Shown here: positions 40,317 to 48,107 of the stretch, piece by piece
How positions within the stretch are numbered: the stretch's first letter is position 1
How the letters are laid out: each line of letters begins with the position of its first letter
Assembly (NCBI RefSeq): GCF_030586465.1
Contig: NZ_JAUQYP010000001.1
Coordinates: 2,026,981 to 2,090,980, forward strand
DNA: 64,000 nucleotides
Direction of reading: 5' to 3'
Origin: Actinotalea lenta
GTDB lineage: Bacteria > Actinomycetota > Actinomycetes > Actinomycetales > Cellulomonadaceae
Translations under genes and position numbers: made by a program
The notes under the pieces: generated by a model
Database searches by the model: none
What the model was told of the DNA's origin: nothing
The model's input: the letters and a program-made list of their open reading frames with translations, nothing else

Positions 40317-40882
40317 GGGCTTTGCGCGCCACCGTGGCACGGTGTCACGGCGACCACACCGACGCGCACCGCCACGGATCTCCTGCGCTGGGCGCCGTCC
40401 TACATCGGGCTCGCCGTCCTGGACGAATGGGCCCATCGGGGCGTGGTCTCGCCCGACGACGTCCGGAACCTCCTCGCACGCCTGCGTGGTCAGCGCTTCG
40501 TCGCCAAGGCCCGCAAACTCGCCGAGCTGTGCGAGCCCGCGACCGAGTCGCACGGCGAGTCGTGGATGCGCCTGCGGATCGTGGACGCCGGGCTCCCGAG
40601 GCCAGAGGTCCAGATTCCTGTGGTCCCGGCGGGAGGGAGCTCTACCGGCTCGACGCCGGCTACCCGGAGCTTCGCCTCGGCTTCGAGTACGACGGCGAGG
40701 AGTGGCACCGCGGAGCGCAGATCGCCGCCGACGAGGCCCGGCGGGACGATCTGCTGCACCGGTTCGGGTGGACCGTGGTCGCGGCTACCCGGGAGAAGGT
40801 GCTCGGCGCGCGCCCGGCCATCGAGCGCGTGGTGGCGGACCTGATCGGGTGGGCGGGCCCCGTCGCGCGGCGCGAGTGGTGA
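40317..40882 (+). pseudogene. Truncated, frameshifted AbiEi/DUF559-type nuclease gene
   Basis: One frame up to about 40640 reads GVTATTPTRTATDLLRWAPS, then LAVLDEWAHRGVVSPDDVRN and SHGESWMRLRIVDAGLPRPE. The continuation, RELYRLDAGYPELRLGFEYD and GEEWHRGAQIAADEARRDDL to the TGA at 40880, is in a different frame, one base back. Joined, they form the C-terminal two thirds of an actinobacterial AbiEi-like protein with a DUF559 (PD-(D/E)XK, Vsr-like) domain; the N-terminal HTH part is missing. A one-base loss near 40640-40650 explains the shift. No promoter or start is seen. Confidence 0.75.
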
Positions 40883-40907
40883 CCGCAGACAGCGCACCGG
40901 CGGGCTC

Positions 40908-40984
40908 GAATTCCTTGATCACGGCCTTCGGGTGGGCACGAGTTCCTTGATCAGCCCCTGGGGTGGGCAGGAATTCCTTGATCA
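40908..40984 (-). repeat. Inverted copies of the core at the right side
   Basis: The reverse-complement core appears at 40908-40921, 40940-40953 (one base changed, GAGTTC for GAATTC) and 40971-40984, with periods of 32 and 31 bases. The last is part of the terminal repeat. Confidence 0.88.
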
Positions 40985-40994
40985 CCACCAGGGG
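40962..40994 (-). repeat. Right terminal inverted repeat, 33 bp
   Basis: Exact reverse complement of 40190-40222. Its last base directly precedes the ecfT stop codon (TTA on the plus strand at 40995-40997). Confidence 0.9.
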
Positions 40995-41618
40995 TTACCG
41001 GGGCTGCGGTGGGGGGAGGTTGCGGGCCGTGAGGGCTTCGGCGGTGGTCTGGGCGCGACCCACCGCGCGGATGGCCAGGGGGACCAGGAGGGCTCGGGGG
41101 CTGCGGTCCAGGCCGCGCGCGCGGGCGGCGTCGCGGGTCTCGCCGGCCATGGTGACCAGGGCGGGCATCGTGCGCAGCATGAGCGAGATGGCCAGCGCGA
41201 CGGCCTCCGGGTCGACCCCGACGCGGCGCAGCGGTCGCAGCGCGCGCACGGCCGCGTCCAGCAGCGCGTCGGCCCGGGTGGTCACCGTGACGACCGTCGC
41301 GGCGAGCACCAGGCTCACGAGGTCCGCCGCGAGCTCGACGCCCACCGGCCAGCCGCGGCGCCAGGTCTGGTAGCCGCCCACCAGCGCGGCCGTGACCAGG
41401 ACCGGCGCCAGCCCGCGCAGGGTGGACCGCCACGGCAGTCGCGCGACCACCGCGAGGACGACGGTGACGACGAGCACGCCGAGGGCGGACCACGGCCCGC
41501 GCAGCACCACGAGACCGACCCCGAGCAGGGCCAGCCCACCGAGCCGCACCCCCAGCGGGGAGCGGTGCACGATGGTCGCCCCCGGCCGGTAGAGGCCTGC
41601 CGGATCGAGCCAGCTCAC
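40995..41618 (-). CDS. ECF transporter membrane coupling subunit (EcfT/BioN)
   Basis: A 207-residue energy-coupling factor T subunit. After the start GLYRPGATIVHRSPLGVRL there are about four to five membrane helices, then a cytoplasmic coupling segment with the ARG-type motif AARARGLDRSPRALLVPLAI. It follows ecfA with a GTGA overlap and belongs with bioY just upstream, so it probably couples ATP hydrolysis to biotin uptake. The gene ends against the inverted-repeat element. Confidence 0.88.
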   Translation of the reverse strand: MSWLDPAGLYRPGATIVHRSPLGVRLGGLALLGVGLVVLRGPWSALGVLVVTVVLAVVARLPWRSTLRGLAPVLVTAALVGGYQTWRRGWPVGVELAADLVSLVLAATVVTVTTRADALLDAAVRALRPLRRVGVDPEAVALAISLMLRTMPALVTMAGETRDAARARGLDRSPRALLVPLAIRAVGRAQTTAEALTARNLPPPQPR

Positions 41619-42310
41619 CGGACCGCCATCAGTGCGACGTAGGCGTCGACGGTCGAGCCGGCCGGCCCGTCGTGCAGGACCCGGCCCTCGTGCACGAGGA
41701 GGACGCGGTCGGCCCGACGGGCGGCGTCCAGGTCGTGGGTCACCAGGAGGACCTGCGCGTCGACCTCGTCGAGCAGGGCATCCACGACGCGCCGCCAGCG
41801 CAGGTCCAGGAGGGTGGTCGGTTCATCGCACACCAGCACCCGGGGTTCGGTGGCGAGGACCCCGGCGAGCGCCAGCAGCTGCTTCTGGCCGCCGGAGAGG
41901 GCGTGCACCGGCGTCGTCGCCCGGTCGCCCAGGCCGATGCGCTCCAGCCACGCCCGCGCGGCGTCCTCACGCTCACGCCGCCTCGGGATGCTGCGCCGCA
42001 GGGACAGGGCCACGTCCTCCACCGCGGTCGGCATCACGAGCTGCGCGTCCGGGTCGGTGAAGACGAACCCGACCCGGGCCCTGACCTCGGGCCCGTGCTC
42101 GGCGACGTCGAGCCCGAGTGTGCGCACGCGCCCCGTGGTGGGTGGGCGCAGGCCGTTGACCAGCCGGGCGAGGGTGGACTTGCCGGAGCCGTTGGCGCCG
42201 ATCACGGCGACCCGGCGCTCGGAGAGCGTCACGGTGGTCGGGTGCAGCAGCACCCGGGTGGTGCCGTCCGCAGCCGACACCGTGACGCCCGCACGCTCGA
42301 GCTCGATCAC
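41615..42310 (-). CDS. ECF transporter ATPase (EcfA/BioM)
   Basis: A 231-residue ABC ATPase with Walker A GANGSGKST near residue 38, Q-loop FVFTDPDAQLVMPTAVEDVA (the ECF-type form), signature ALSGGQKQL, Walker B VLVCDEPTTLLDLR and H-loop LLVTHDLDAA. Only one ATPase gene is present, as in the biotin-dedicated BioMNY systems, so the ATPase probably works as a homodimer. Confidence 0.9.
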   Translation of the reverse strand: MIELERAGVTVSAADGTTRVLLHPTTVTLSERRVAVIGANGSGKSTLARLVNGLRPPTTGRVRTLGLDVAEHGPEVRARVGFVFTDPDAQLVMPTAVEDVALSLRRSIPRRREREDAARAWLERIGLGDRATTPVHALSGGQKQLLALAGVLATEPRVLVCDEPTTLLDLRWRRVVDALLDEVDAQVLLVTHDLDAARRADRVLLVHEGRVLHDGPAGSTVDAYVALMAVR

Positions 42311-42341
42311 GCGTGCCCCGACCGTCTGCCCACCGCCGGCC

Positions 42342-42920
42342 TCAGGACCGTACGAGGTCCGGGTAGGCGCGGTGCACCGCGCCGGCGACGATCACGACGA
42401 CGACGGCCTTGATGGCATCGAACGGCACGTAGGCGGCGTTGATCGCGAGCGCCTCCGGCAGGCCGACCCCGATGCGCAGCGCGAGCACCGGCACGCCGAT
42501 CGCGTACACCACCAGGGTCGCGGCGGTCACCGCGAGCACCAGGCGGACCAGGTGTGCCGTCCATCGCCGGGACCCGCGGTGGGTGACCGCGCCGGCGACC
42601 CACGCCGCGATCGGGAAGGCGAGGAGGTAGCCGATCGACGGCCGGCCGAAGGTTGCCAGACCGCCGACGCCCTCGGCGAAGACGGGAAGCCCCGCGAAGC
42701 CGACGAGAAGGTAGAGCAGCACCGCGAACGCGCCTCGCCGAGCGCCCAGGACGGCACCCACGAGAAGCACCCCGAAGGTCTGCAGCGTGATGGGCACCCC
42801 GGCGCTGCCCACCGGGATCGCCAGCAGGGAGCACACCGCCACGAGAGCGGCGCCGGTGCCCACCAGGGCGATGTCGGTCGCGGCCGCGTGGCGGGCGGCA
42901 GGTGTCGCGTCGTCGGTCAC
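42342..42920 (-). CDS. bioY: Biotin transporter substrate-binding subunit BioY
   Basis: BioY is the S component that captures biotin. The 192-residue protein has six membrane helices with the family segments VPITLQTFGVLLVGAVLG, LYLLVGFAGLPVFAEG, GRPSIGYLLAFPIAAW and NAAYVPFDAIKAVVVV. GGAGG stands 5 bases before the GTG. Its gene leads the trio bioY-ecfA-ecfT. A minus-strand TAGCCT at 42990-42995 may be its -10, which would leave a leader of about 65 bases; no biotin-regulator palindrome was recognised there. Confidence 0.93.
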   Translation of the reverse strand: MTDDATPAARHAAATDIALVGTGAALVAVCSLLAIPVGSAGVPITLQTFGVLLVGAVLGARRGAFAVLLYLLVGFAGLPVFAEGVGGLATFGRPSIGYLLAFPIAAWVAGAVTHRGSRRWTAHLVRLVLAVTAATLVVYAIGVPVLALRIGVGLPEALAINAAYVPFDAIKAVVVVIVAGAVHRAYPDLVRS

Positions 42921-43003
42921 AGGTCCTCCGGGGCGGGAATCGGCTGGCCGGGTGGGGCCCGGGCATGGCAGCCTCGTCGGGTCCCCGTGAGGCTAGCCGG
43001 TCG

Positions 43004-43009
43004 TAGGAT
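43004..43009 (+). promoter_or_regulatory. -10 box for the ABC-F gene
   Basis: TAGGAT on the plus strand, back to back with the possible bioY -10 at 42990-42995. It predicts a leader of about 50 bases with GGAGGAAA before the GTG at 43066. Confidence 0.5.
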
Positions 43010-43065
43010 GAGCGTCGCCTGTGCCGGGCGACAGTACGCCAGCGCGCCGCTCGGAGGAAACCTCA

Positions 43066-44664
43066 GTGATCAGTGCCCACGACGTGGAGCTGCGGGTCGG
43101 GGCCCGTGTCCTGCTGCAGCCCACCAGCTTCCGGGTCGCCCCGGGCGACCGGATCGGTCTAGTGGGACGCAACGGCGCGGGCAAGACGACGCTGACCAAG
43201 GCTCTGGCAGGCGAGGGCCAGCTCACCGCCGGTCGCATCACCCGGTCCGGCGACGTCGGGTACCTGCCGCAGGACCCGCGCACGGGCGACCTGTCCCAGC
43301 GGGCGCTGGACCGGATCTTCTCGGTGCGCGGTCTGGACGACCTGGTGCGCCGGATGCGTGACACCGAAGGCCAGATGGCGTCCGCGGACGACGCGACGCG
43401 GGACCAGGCGCTGGAGCGCTACCCCAAGCTCGAGGCCCGCTTCACCGCGGCGGGCGGCTATGCCGCGGAGAGCGAGGCCGCCCGGATCGCCGCGAACCTC
43501 GGGCTTCCCGAGCGTGTCCTGGAGCAGCCGCTCGCCACGCTGTCCGGGGGGCAGCGTCGCCGGGTGGAGCTGGCCCGCATCCTGTTCTCGGGAGCGCAGA
43601 CCCTCCTGCTGGACGAGCCGACGAACCACCTGGACGCCGACTCGATCGTCTGGCTGAGGGACTTCCTGTCGGTCTACCCCGGTGGCCTGCTGGTGATCAG
43701 CCACGACGTCGACCTCGTGCGCACCGTGGTCAACAAGGTGTTCCACCTGGACGCCAACCGTTCCGAGCTGGACCAGTACAACCTGGGCTGGGACGCCTAC
43801 CTCGCTCAGCGGGAGGCCGACGAGCGCCGGCGCAAGCGCGAGCGCGCGAACGCGGAGAAGAAGGCGGCGGCCCTGCTCGCCCAGGCCGACCGGATGCGCG
43901 CCAAGGCGACCAAGGCCGTCGCTGCGCAGAACATGGCCCGGCGCGCCGAGCGACTGCTCTCGGGCCTGGAGGACCAGCGCGCCGCGGACAAGGTCGCCCA
44001 CCTTCGCTTCCCCGAGCCGGCGCCGTGCGGGCGCACGCCCCTGACCGCGACCGGCCTGAGCAAGTCCTACGGCTCGCTCGAGGTCTTCACCGACGTGGAC
44101 CTCGCGGTGGACCGTGGTTCGCGGGTCGTCGTGCTGGGGCTGAACGGTGCGGGCAAGACCACCCTGCTGCGGCTGCTCGCCGGTGTCGAGGAACCCGACA
44201 CCGGGACCGTGCAGCCCGGTCACGGCCTCAAGCTCGGCTACTACGCCCAGGAGCACGAGACGCTGGACACGACGATGACGGTGGTGGAGAACCTGCGCCA
44301 CGCCGCCCCCGACCTGACCGACACGCAGGTGCGTTCCGTGCTGGGCTCGTTCCTGTTCTCCGGTGACGACGCGGACAAGCCCACGGCTGTGCTGTCCGGT
44401 GGGGAGAAGACCCGCCTGGCGCTCGCGGTGCTCGTGGTCTCGGCGGCGAACGTGCTGCTGCTCGACGAGCCCACCAACAACCTGGACCCGGCGAGCCGTG
44501 CCGAGGTTCTCGGCGCCCTGCACCGCTACACGGGGGCCGTGGTCATGGTCACCCACGACGAGGGCGCGGTCGAGGCGCTCGCACCGCAACGAGTGGTGCT
44601 CCTGCCTGATGGGGACGAAGATCTATGGAACGACGACTACGCGGATCTCGTCTCCCTGGCGTGA
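43066..44664 (+). CDS. ABC-F family ATPase
   Basis: A 532-residue protein with two ABC domains and no membrane part, of the ribosome-associated ABC-F class. Walker A motifs are GRNGAGKTT near residue 34 and GLNGAGKTT near residue 356; signatures are LSGGQRRR and LSGGEKTR; Walker B motifs are LLLDEPTNHLD and LLLDEPTNNLD. Residues 245-310 between them form the Arg/Lys/Ala-rich P-site tRNA-interaction linker. GGAGGAAA is 5 bases before the GTG; an upstream in-frame GTG at 43021 is less likely. Whether it protects against antibiotics or is a housekeeping factor cannot be told. Confidence 0.92.
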   Translation: MISAHDVELRVGARVLLQPTSFRVAPGDRIGLVGRNGAGKTTLTKALAGEGQLTAGRITRSGDVGYLPQDPRTGDLSQRALDRIFSVRGLDDLVRRMRDTEGQMASADDATRDQALERYPKLEARFTAAGGYAAESEAARIAANLGLPERVLEQPLATLSGGQRRRVELARILFSGAQTLLLDEPTNHLDADSIVWLRDFLSVYPGGLLVISHDVDLVRTVVNKVFHLDANRSELDQYNLGWDAYLAQREADERRRKRERANAEKKAAALLAQADRMRAKATKAVAAQNMARRAERLLSGLEDQRAADKVAHLRFPEPAPCGRTPLTATGLSKSYGSLEVFTDVDLAVDRGSRVVVLGLNGAGKTTLLRLLAGVEEPDTGTVQPGHGLKLGYYAQEHETLDTTMTVVENLRHAAPDLTDTQVRSVLGSFLFSGDDADKPTAVLSGGEKTRLALAVLVVSAANVLLLDEPTNNLDPASRAEVLGALHRYTGAVVMVTHDEGAVEALAPQRVVLLPDGDEDLWNDDYADLVSLA

Positions 44665-44720
44665 CCCGCGTGGTCTCCAGGGTCGTGGCCCTGGGACACC
44701 TCAGGCCAGGAGGAAACCAG

Positions 44721-44966
44721 ATGAGCTCGAAGCTCCCGAAGGGATCCCGCATCACCGGCGAGAATCGCAGTGACCTGGCGGGCACGTTGATCGAGCGGTA
44801 CCGGCGCGGGGAGTCGATCCGGTCGATCGCCGACGACATCGGCCGGTCCTACGGGTTCGTGCACGGCCTCCTCGCGGAGTCGGGCGTCGCGATGCGCAGC
44901 CGTGGGGGCGCCACGCGGGGGAAGGCAGCTGAGGAGCGGCGCGCGGCGCTGCGCAACCAGGGCTGA
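44721..44966 (+). CDS. Small helix-turn-helix protein (Rv1473A-like)
   Basis: An 81-residue protein with a resolvase-like HTH: SDLAGTLIERYRRGESIRSI (residues 18-37) followed by ADDIGRSYGFVHGLLAESGV. The AGGAGGAAA site 4 bases before the ATG is the best in this area. It follows the ABC-F gene, a pairing I also recall from mycobacteria. It is basic, with a Gly/Arg/Lys-rich tail, so DNA or RNA binding is expected; targets unknown. Confidence 0.82.
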   Translation: MSSKLPKGSRITGENRSDLAGTLIERYRRGESIRSIADDIGRSYGFVHGLLAESGVAMRSRGGATRGKAAEERRAALRNQG

Positions 44967-45007
44967 GGTCGCGGCCCCGCCTACTCGGCCCGGACGCGGG
45001 GGACAGG

Positions 45008-45865
45008 TCAGGGCAGGTCGCGCCGCGGGGTCGACGTCGCCCTGCGCATCGCCGCCTCCTGGGCGTCCAGCAGGGCGTCCTCCTCCTGCTCGGCCGTGGG
45101 GTGGCGCCGACGCGGCGGTCGGCGGGGTCCGGACGCCGAGCCCTCCCGCCTGATCAGGACGACGGCGCCGACGAGCGCGCCGCTCGCGAACACCCACCAC
45201 TGGAACGCGTAGGACAGGTGCGGGCCGAGGTCGGTGCTCGGCAGGGCGAGAGAGCCCAGCCCTGCGGGCGGCGCCCCGTCCTCGGTCACGGCCTGCGCAT
45301 ACCCGTGCACGGCGGGCCCGCTCCACGGCTGTGCGGCCGTGGAGCGGGCCGCTGCGACGTCGATCGCCTGGACCTGGCCGGCGGGCGCCTGGCGTTCCGT
45401 CGGCTGCTCCGCCACCCTGAGCCGTGCCACGAGGTCGACCTGGCCCGTGGGTGGCTGGGGTACGGAGGGAACGCGCGCGGCGTCCCCGGTCGCCGGCAGG
45501 AAGCCGCGGTCGACCAGCACGACGGTGCCCGCCAGAGCGCCGTCCTGCACCAGGAACGGTGCGAGGACGTGGTAGCCACTCGTCCCGTTCACCGGTCGGT
45601 TGCGCAGGAGCACCGTGGCGTGGGGGAGATAGTGGCCCGTTGCCGCCACGGGGTGCCACTCCTCGGGGGCCGAGACCGTCGCGTCGCCGCCGACCCCCTG
45701 CCCGATCGGCACGGGTGCGGCGTCGTAGTTGGCCTGGACCACCGCCACCGCGGCACTGCGCGCCACGTACCGGTGCCACTGCCACAGCCCGAGCAGGACG
45801 CAGGCCGCGGAGACCAGGGTGGCCACCGCGAACGTGGCGATCGCCCGTCGGGCGCGTTCACTCAC
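45008..45865 (-). CDS. SURF1-family cytochrome oxidase assembly protein
   Basis: A 285-residue protein with one helix at each end (about residues 8-25 and 228-246, the latter in SYAFQWWVFASGALVGAVVL) and a large loop between, containing WQWHRY, LLRNRPVNGTSGYHVLAPF and VLVDRGFLPA. This is the Surf1 architecture; the family helps insert heme a into cytochrome oxidase, matching the presence of ctaA 13 kb away. The GTG at 45865 overlaps the stop of the next upstream gene. The C-terminus is Arg/Glu-rich. Confidence 0.9.
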   Translation of the reverse strand: MSERARRAIATFAVATLVSAACVLLGLWQWHRYVARSAAVAVVQANYDAAPVPIGQGVGGDATVSAPEEWHPVAATGHYLPHATVLLRNRPVNGTSGYHVLAPFLVQDGALAGTVVLVDRGFLPATGDAARVPSVPQPPTGQVDLVARLRVAEQPTERQAPAGQVQAIDVAAARSTAAQPWSGPAVHGYAQAVTEDGAPPAGLGSLALPSTDLGPHLSYAFQWWVFASGALVGAVVLIRREGSASGPRRPPRRRHPTAEQEEDALLDAQEAAMRRATSTPRRDLP

Positions 45866-46092
45866 CCGTCCGCCTCGGTCAGCTCGCCCACGGTGACGGT
45901 GTCCCGCCAGAACTGCCGCGTCTCGAGGTGGCGTTCGAGGTGCGGGCGGTGGTCGTCGCACGCGAGCCACACCTTGCGGCGCTCGGGGGCGTGGATGCGC
46001 GGGTTGTTCCACCGCACGGCCCACACGGCCGGGGCCCGGCAGCCCTTGGCGCTGCAGACCAGTCCCTCGGCGTGCTGGGAATCAGTGCTCAC
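45862..46092 (-). CDS. Small Cys/His protein of actinobacteria
   Basis: A 76-residue protein with Cys13-x4-Cys18 (VCSAKGCRAPAVWAVRWNNP) and a second pair Cys44-x3-His48 (LACDDHRPHL), spacing that suggests a small zinc-binding fold. Homologues are often labelled acetone carboxylase in databases, which is certainly a misnomer for something so small. It is sandwiched between DUF3099 and SURF1 genes with overlaps, so a link to respiration or membrane assembly is possible but unproven. Confidence 0.8.
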   Translation of the reverse strand: MSTDSQHAEGLVCSAKGCRAPAVWAVRWNNPRIHAPERRKVWLACDDHRPHLERHLETRQFWRDTVTVGELTEADG

Positions 46093-46402
46093 CGTCGTCC
46101 TCGTCCTTCCCCGCCTCGATGTGTCGCGGTTCGACGAAGGTACCTGCCTCCTCCCCGCGCGTGCGCCCGGCGTTGGCGAGCACCACCGCGACGTAGGGCA
46201 GGACGACCGCGCCGGCCACCAGGACCCACCGGAACCACCCGTCTACCAGGACGGCGCCGATGAAGCACACCACCCGGATCCCCATCTGGATGAGGTAGCG
46301 CCGGGTGCGCCGGCTCAGGTCGTCGCTGAGCGGCTCGCGCGCACTCGTGATCCGGGGGACGTCTGACGTCCCCCGGCCGCGGGCCCGTCCCGGTCGTCGC
46401 AC
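46082..46402 (-). CDS. DUF3099 small membrane protein
   Basis: A 106-residue protein with two adjacent membrane helices (about residues 39-56 and 60-77) after a conserved ITSAREPLSDDLSRRTRRYL and before a charged, acidic tail. This is the DUF3099 pattern, found only in Actinobacteria. The first 15 residues (MRRPGRARGRG...) may be upstream of the true start. It overlaps the next gene by 11 bases. Function unknown. Confidence 0.8.
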   Translation of the reverse strand: MRRPGRARGRGTSDVPRITSAREPLSDDLSRRTRRYLIQMGIRVVCFIGAVLVDGWFRWVLVAGAVVLPYVAVVLANAGRTRGEEAGTFVEPRHIEAGKDEDDGEH

Positions 46403-46489
46403 CGCGTCAGGCTAGCTCCGGCGCCGCTGCGCCGCCGGTCCGAGGAACCGGGGGCGCTTCCCGTCCGCCGTCCGCCGTGGGCCTCGGGG

Positions 46490-46495
46490 TACGGT
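46490..46495 (+). promoter_or_regulatory. -10 box for fabG
   Basis: TACGGT would start the transcript near 46502, leaving a leader of about 39 bases that contains GGAGAGGAAGG at 46523-46533 before the ATG. Confidence 0.5.
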
Positions 46496-46540
46496 GCGGC
46501 GGTGCCCGGCGAGTGCCGGGCCGGAGAGGAAGGCGCCGCC

Positions 46541-47257
46541 ATGGAACCGACGAGCCAGCGCAGCGTGCTGATCACCGGGGGAAGCCGGGGCATCGGCCGC
46601 GCGATCGCGGAGCGCTTCGTCGCTGCGGGCGACCGGGTGGTCGCACTGCACCGTACGGGCGATGTCCCCGACGGGGTGGTCTCGGTCATCGGGGACGTCA
46701 CGGACGCCGCCTCGGTCGATGCCGCGTTCAGCGCTGCCGAGGAGCTGCACGGGCCGGTCGAGGTGCTCGTCGCGAACGCCGGGATCACGCGCGACCAGCT
46801 GGTGATGAGGATGACGGACGAGGACTTCGACGCTGTCGTCGACGTCAACCTCACCGGTGCGTTCCGGTGTGCGCGCCGTGCCGTGACACCGATGCTGCGG
46901 ATGCGCCGTGGCCGGATCGTCCTGATCTCCTCGGTCGTCGGGTTGTTCGGCGGTCAGGGCCAGGTGAACTATGCGGCCTCCAAGGCGGGGCTCGTCGGGA
47001 TGGCCCGGTCCCTCGCGCGCGAGCTGGGCGCCCGCGGGATCACGGCGAACGTCGTGGCACCGGGCTTCATCGAGACCGACATGACGGCAGCGCTACCACC
47101 CGAACGCGTGGCCGCCTACCGGGCCCAGGTGCCGGCCGGACGCTTCGGCAGCCCCGAGGAGGTCGCGGAGGCGGTGGCCTTCCTCGCGTCGCCCGGCGCG
47201 GGTTACGTGAACGGTGCCGTGATCCCCGTCGACGGTGGGCTGGGCATGGGGCACTGA
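46541..47257 (+). CDS. fabG: 3-oxoacyl-ACP reductase FabG (MabA-like)
   Basis: NADPH-dependent beta-ketoacyl reductase of fatty acid synthesis. In 238 residues: GGSRGIGRAIAERF nucleotide loop near residue 14, NAG in VANAGITRDQLV, catalytic Ser in LISSVVGLFG and Tyr/Lys in NYAASKAG. The ATG follows a strong GGAGAGGAAGG; a GTG at 46502, directly after the -10 box, is an alternative leaderless start. It precedes fabI as mabA precedes inhA in mycobacteria, supporting this over a generic short-chain dehydrogenase. Confidence 0.9.
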   Translation: MEPTSQRSVLITGGSRGIGRAIAERFVAAGDRVVALHRTGDVPDGVVSVIGDVTDAASVDAAFSAAEELHGPVEVLVANAGITRDQLVMRMTDEDFDAVVDVNLTGAFRCARRAVTPMLRMRRGRIVLISSVVGLFGGQGQVNYAASKAGLVGMARSLARELGARGITANVVAPGFIETDMTAALPPERVAAYRAQVPAGRFGSPEEVAEAVAFLASPGAGYVNGAVIPVDGGLGMGH

Positions 47258-47288
47258 GACGGGGCTCGGCTCGCGCGGCGTACGCGGG

Positions 47289-47294
47289 TACCGT
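47289..47294 (+). promoter_or_regulatory. Possible -10 box between fabG and fabI
   Basis: TACCGT lies 39 bases before the chosen fabI GTG, with AAAGGA at 47321-47326 in between. It would allow fabI to be expressed apart from fabG. Confidence 0.4.
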
Positions 47295-47332
47295 CTCAGG
47301 TGCGACCCCTGAACCAGGCGAAAGGACACGAC

Positions 47333-48100
47333 GTGGCTCTGCTCGACGGGAAGAGGGTGCTGGTGACCGGCGTCCTCACGGAGGGCTCGATCGCCTTCCA
47401 CGTGGCCCGGCTCGCCCAGCTCGAGGGCGCCGAGGTGGTGCTGTCCTCGTTCGGGCGGCAGGCCCGGCTCACCGCCGCGATCGCCAAGCGGCTTCCCCGG
47501 CAGGCCCCCGTGGTCCAGCTGGACGTGACGGACGAGGCCGACCTGGCGGCGCTGACCGAGCGGCTGGGTGAGCACGTCGACCACCTCGACGGGGTGGTGC
47601 ACTCGATCGGCTTCGCCCCGCAGTCCGTGATGGGAGGCAACTTCCTGGCCGGTGGGTGGGACGACGTGGCGACGGCCCTGCACGTGTCGGCCTACTCGTT
47701 GAAGTCCCTCGCGGTGGCGGCCCGCCCGATGCTGGGCGCGGGCGGCTCGGTGGTGGGCCTGACGTTCGATGCGTCGTTCGCCTGGCCGGTGTACGACTGG
47801 ATGGGGGTGGCCAAGGCCGCGTTCGAGTCCACCGCGCGGTACCTGGCGCGCGACCTGGGACCCGAGGGGATCCGCGTGAACCTCGTGTCGGCCGGCCCGA
47901 TCCGGACGACGGCGGCCAAGTCGATCCCCGGGTTCGAGGCGATGGAGGGGGCCTGGCCGCACCGCGCTCCGCTCGGCTGGGACGTCTCCGACCCGGTACC
48001 CACGGCACGTGCTGTGGTGGCCCTGCTGTCCGACTGGTTCCCGGCGACGACCGCCGAGATCGTGCACGTCGACGGCGGCGTGCACGCGATGGGTCAGTGA
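47333..48100 (+). CDS. fabI: Enoyl-ACP reductase FabI (InhA-like)
   Basis: NADH-dependent enoyl reductase, target of triclosan and isoniazid-type inhibitors in relatives. In 255 residues: LLDGKRVLVTGVLTEGSIAF, DGVVHSIGFAPQ with the cofactor-site Ser, and the catalytic YDWMGVAK (Tyr-x6-Lys). The GTG at 47333 after AAAGGA gives the InhA-like N-terminus LLDGKR. It is second in the fabG-fabI pair. Confidence 0.94.
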   Translation: MALLDGKRVLVTGVLTEGSIAFHVARLAQLEGAEVVLSSFGRQARLTAAIAKRLPRQAPVVQLDVTDEADLAALTERLGEHVDHLDGVVHSIGFAPQSVMGGNFLAGGWDDVATALHVSAYSLKSLAVAARPMLGAGGSVVGLTFDASFAWPVYDWMGVAKAAFESTARYLARDLGPEGIRVNLVSAGPIRTTAAKSIPGFEAMEGAWPHRAPLGWDVSDPVPTARAVVALLSDWFPATTAEIVHVDGGVHAMGQ

Positions 48101-48107
48101 GCCGCTG

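Larger units (their letters stand above)
40190..40994. mobile_element. 805-bp inverted-repeat element carrying a dead nuclease gene
   Basis: Perfect 33-bp inverted repeats bound this unit. Inside lie one more direct copy of the core on the left and two more inverted copies on the right, and a decayed AbiEi/DUF559-type gene between them. There is no transposase, and I see no clear target-site duplication. It fills the space between the convergent genes sufT and ecfT exactly, the right repeat ending on the base before the ecfT stop codon. It could be a non-autonomous transposable element, a homing-type unit or a repeat family of convergent gene ends. Confidence 0.6.

Noticed and set aside
40190-40994. 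The repeats as a CRISPR array.
   Set aside because: Only five short cores in two orientations with almost no unique spacer, and no cas genes in the window.
40190-40994. The element as a standard insertion sequence.
   Set aside because: There is no transposase frame with DDE or HUH motifs and no clear target duplication; the gene inside is nuclease-like and broken.
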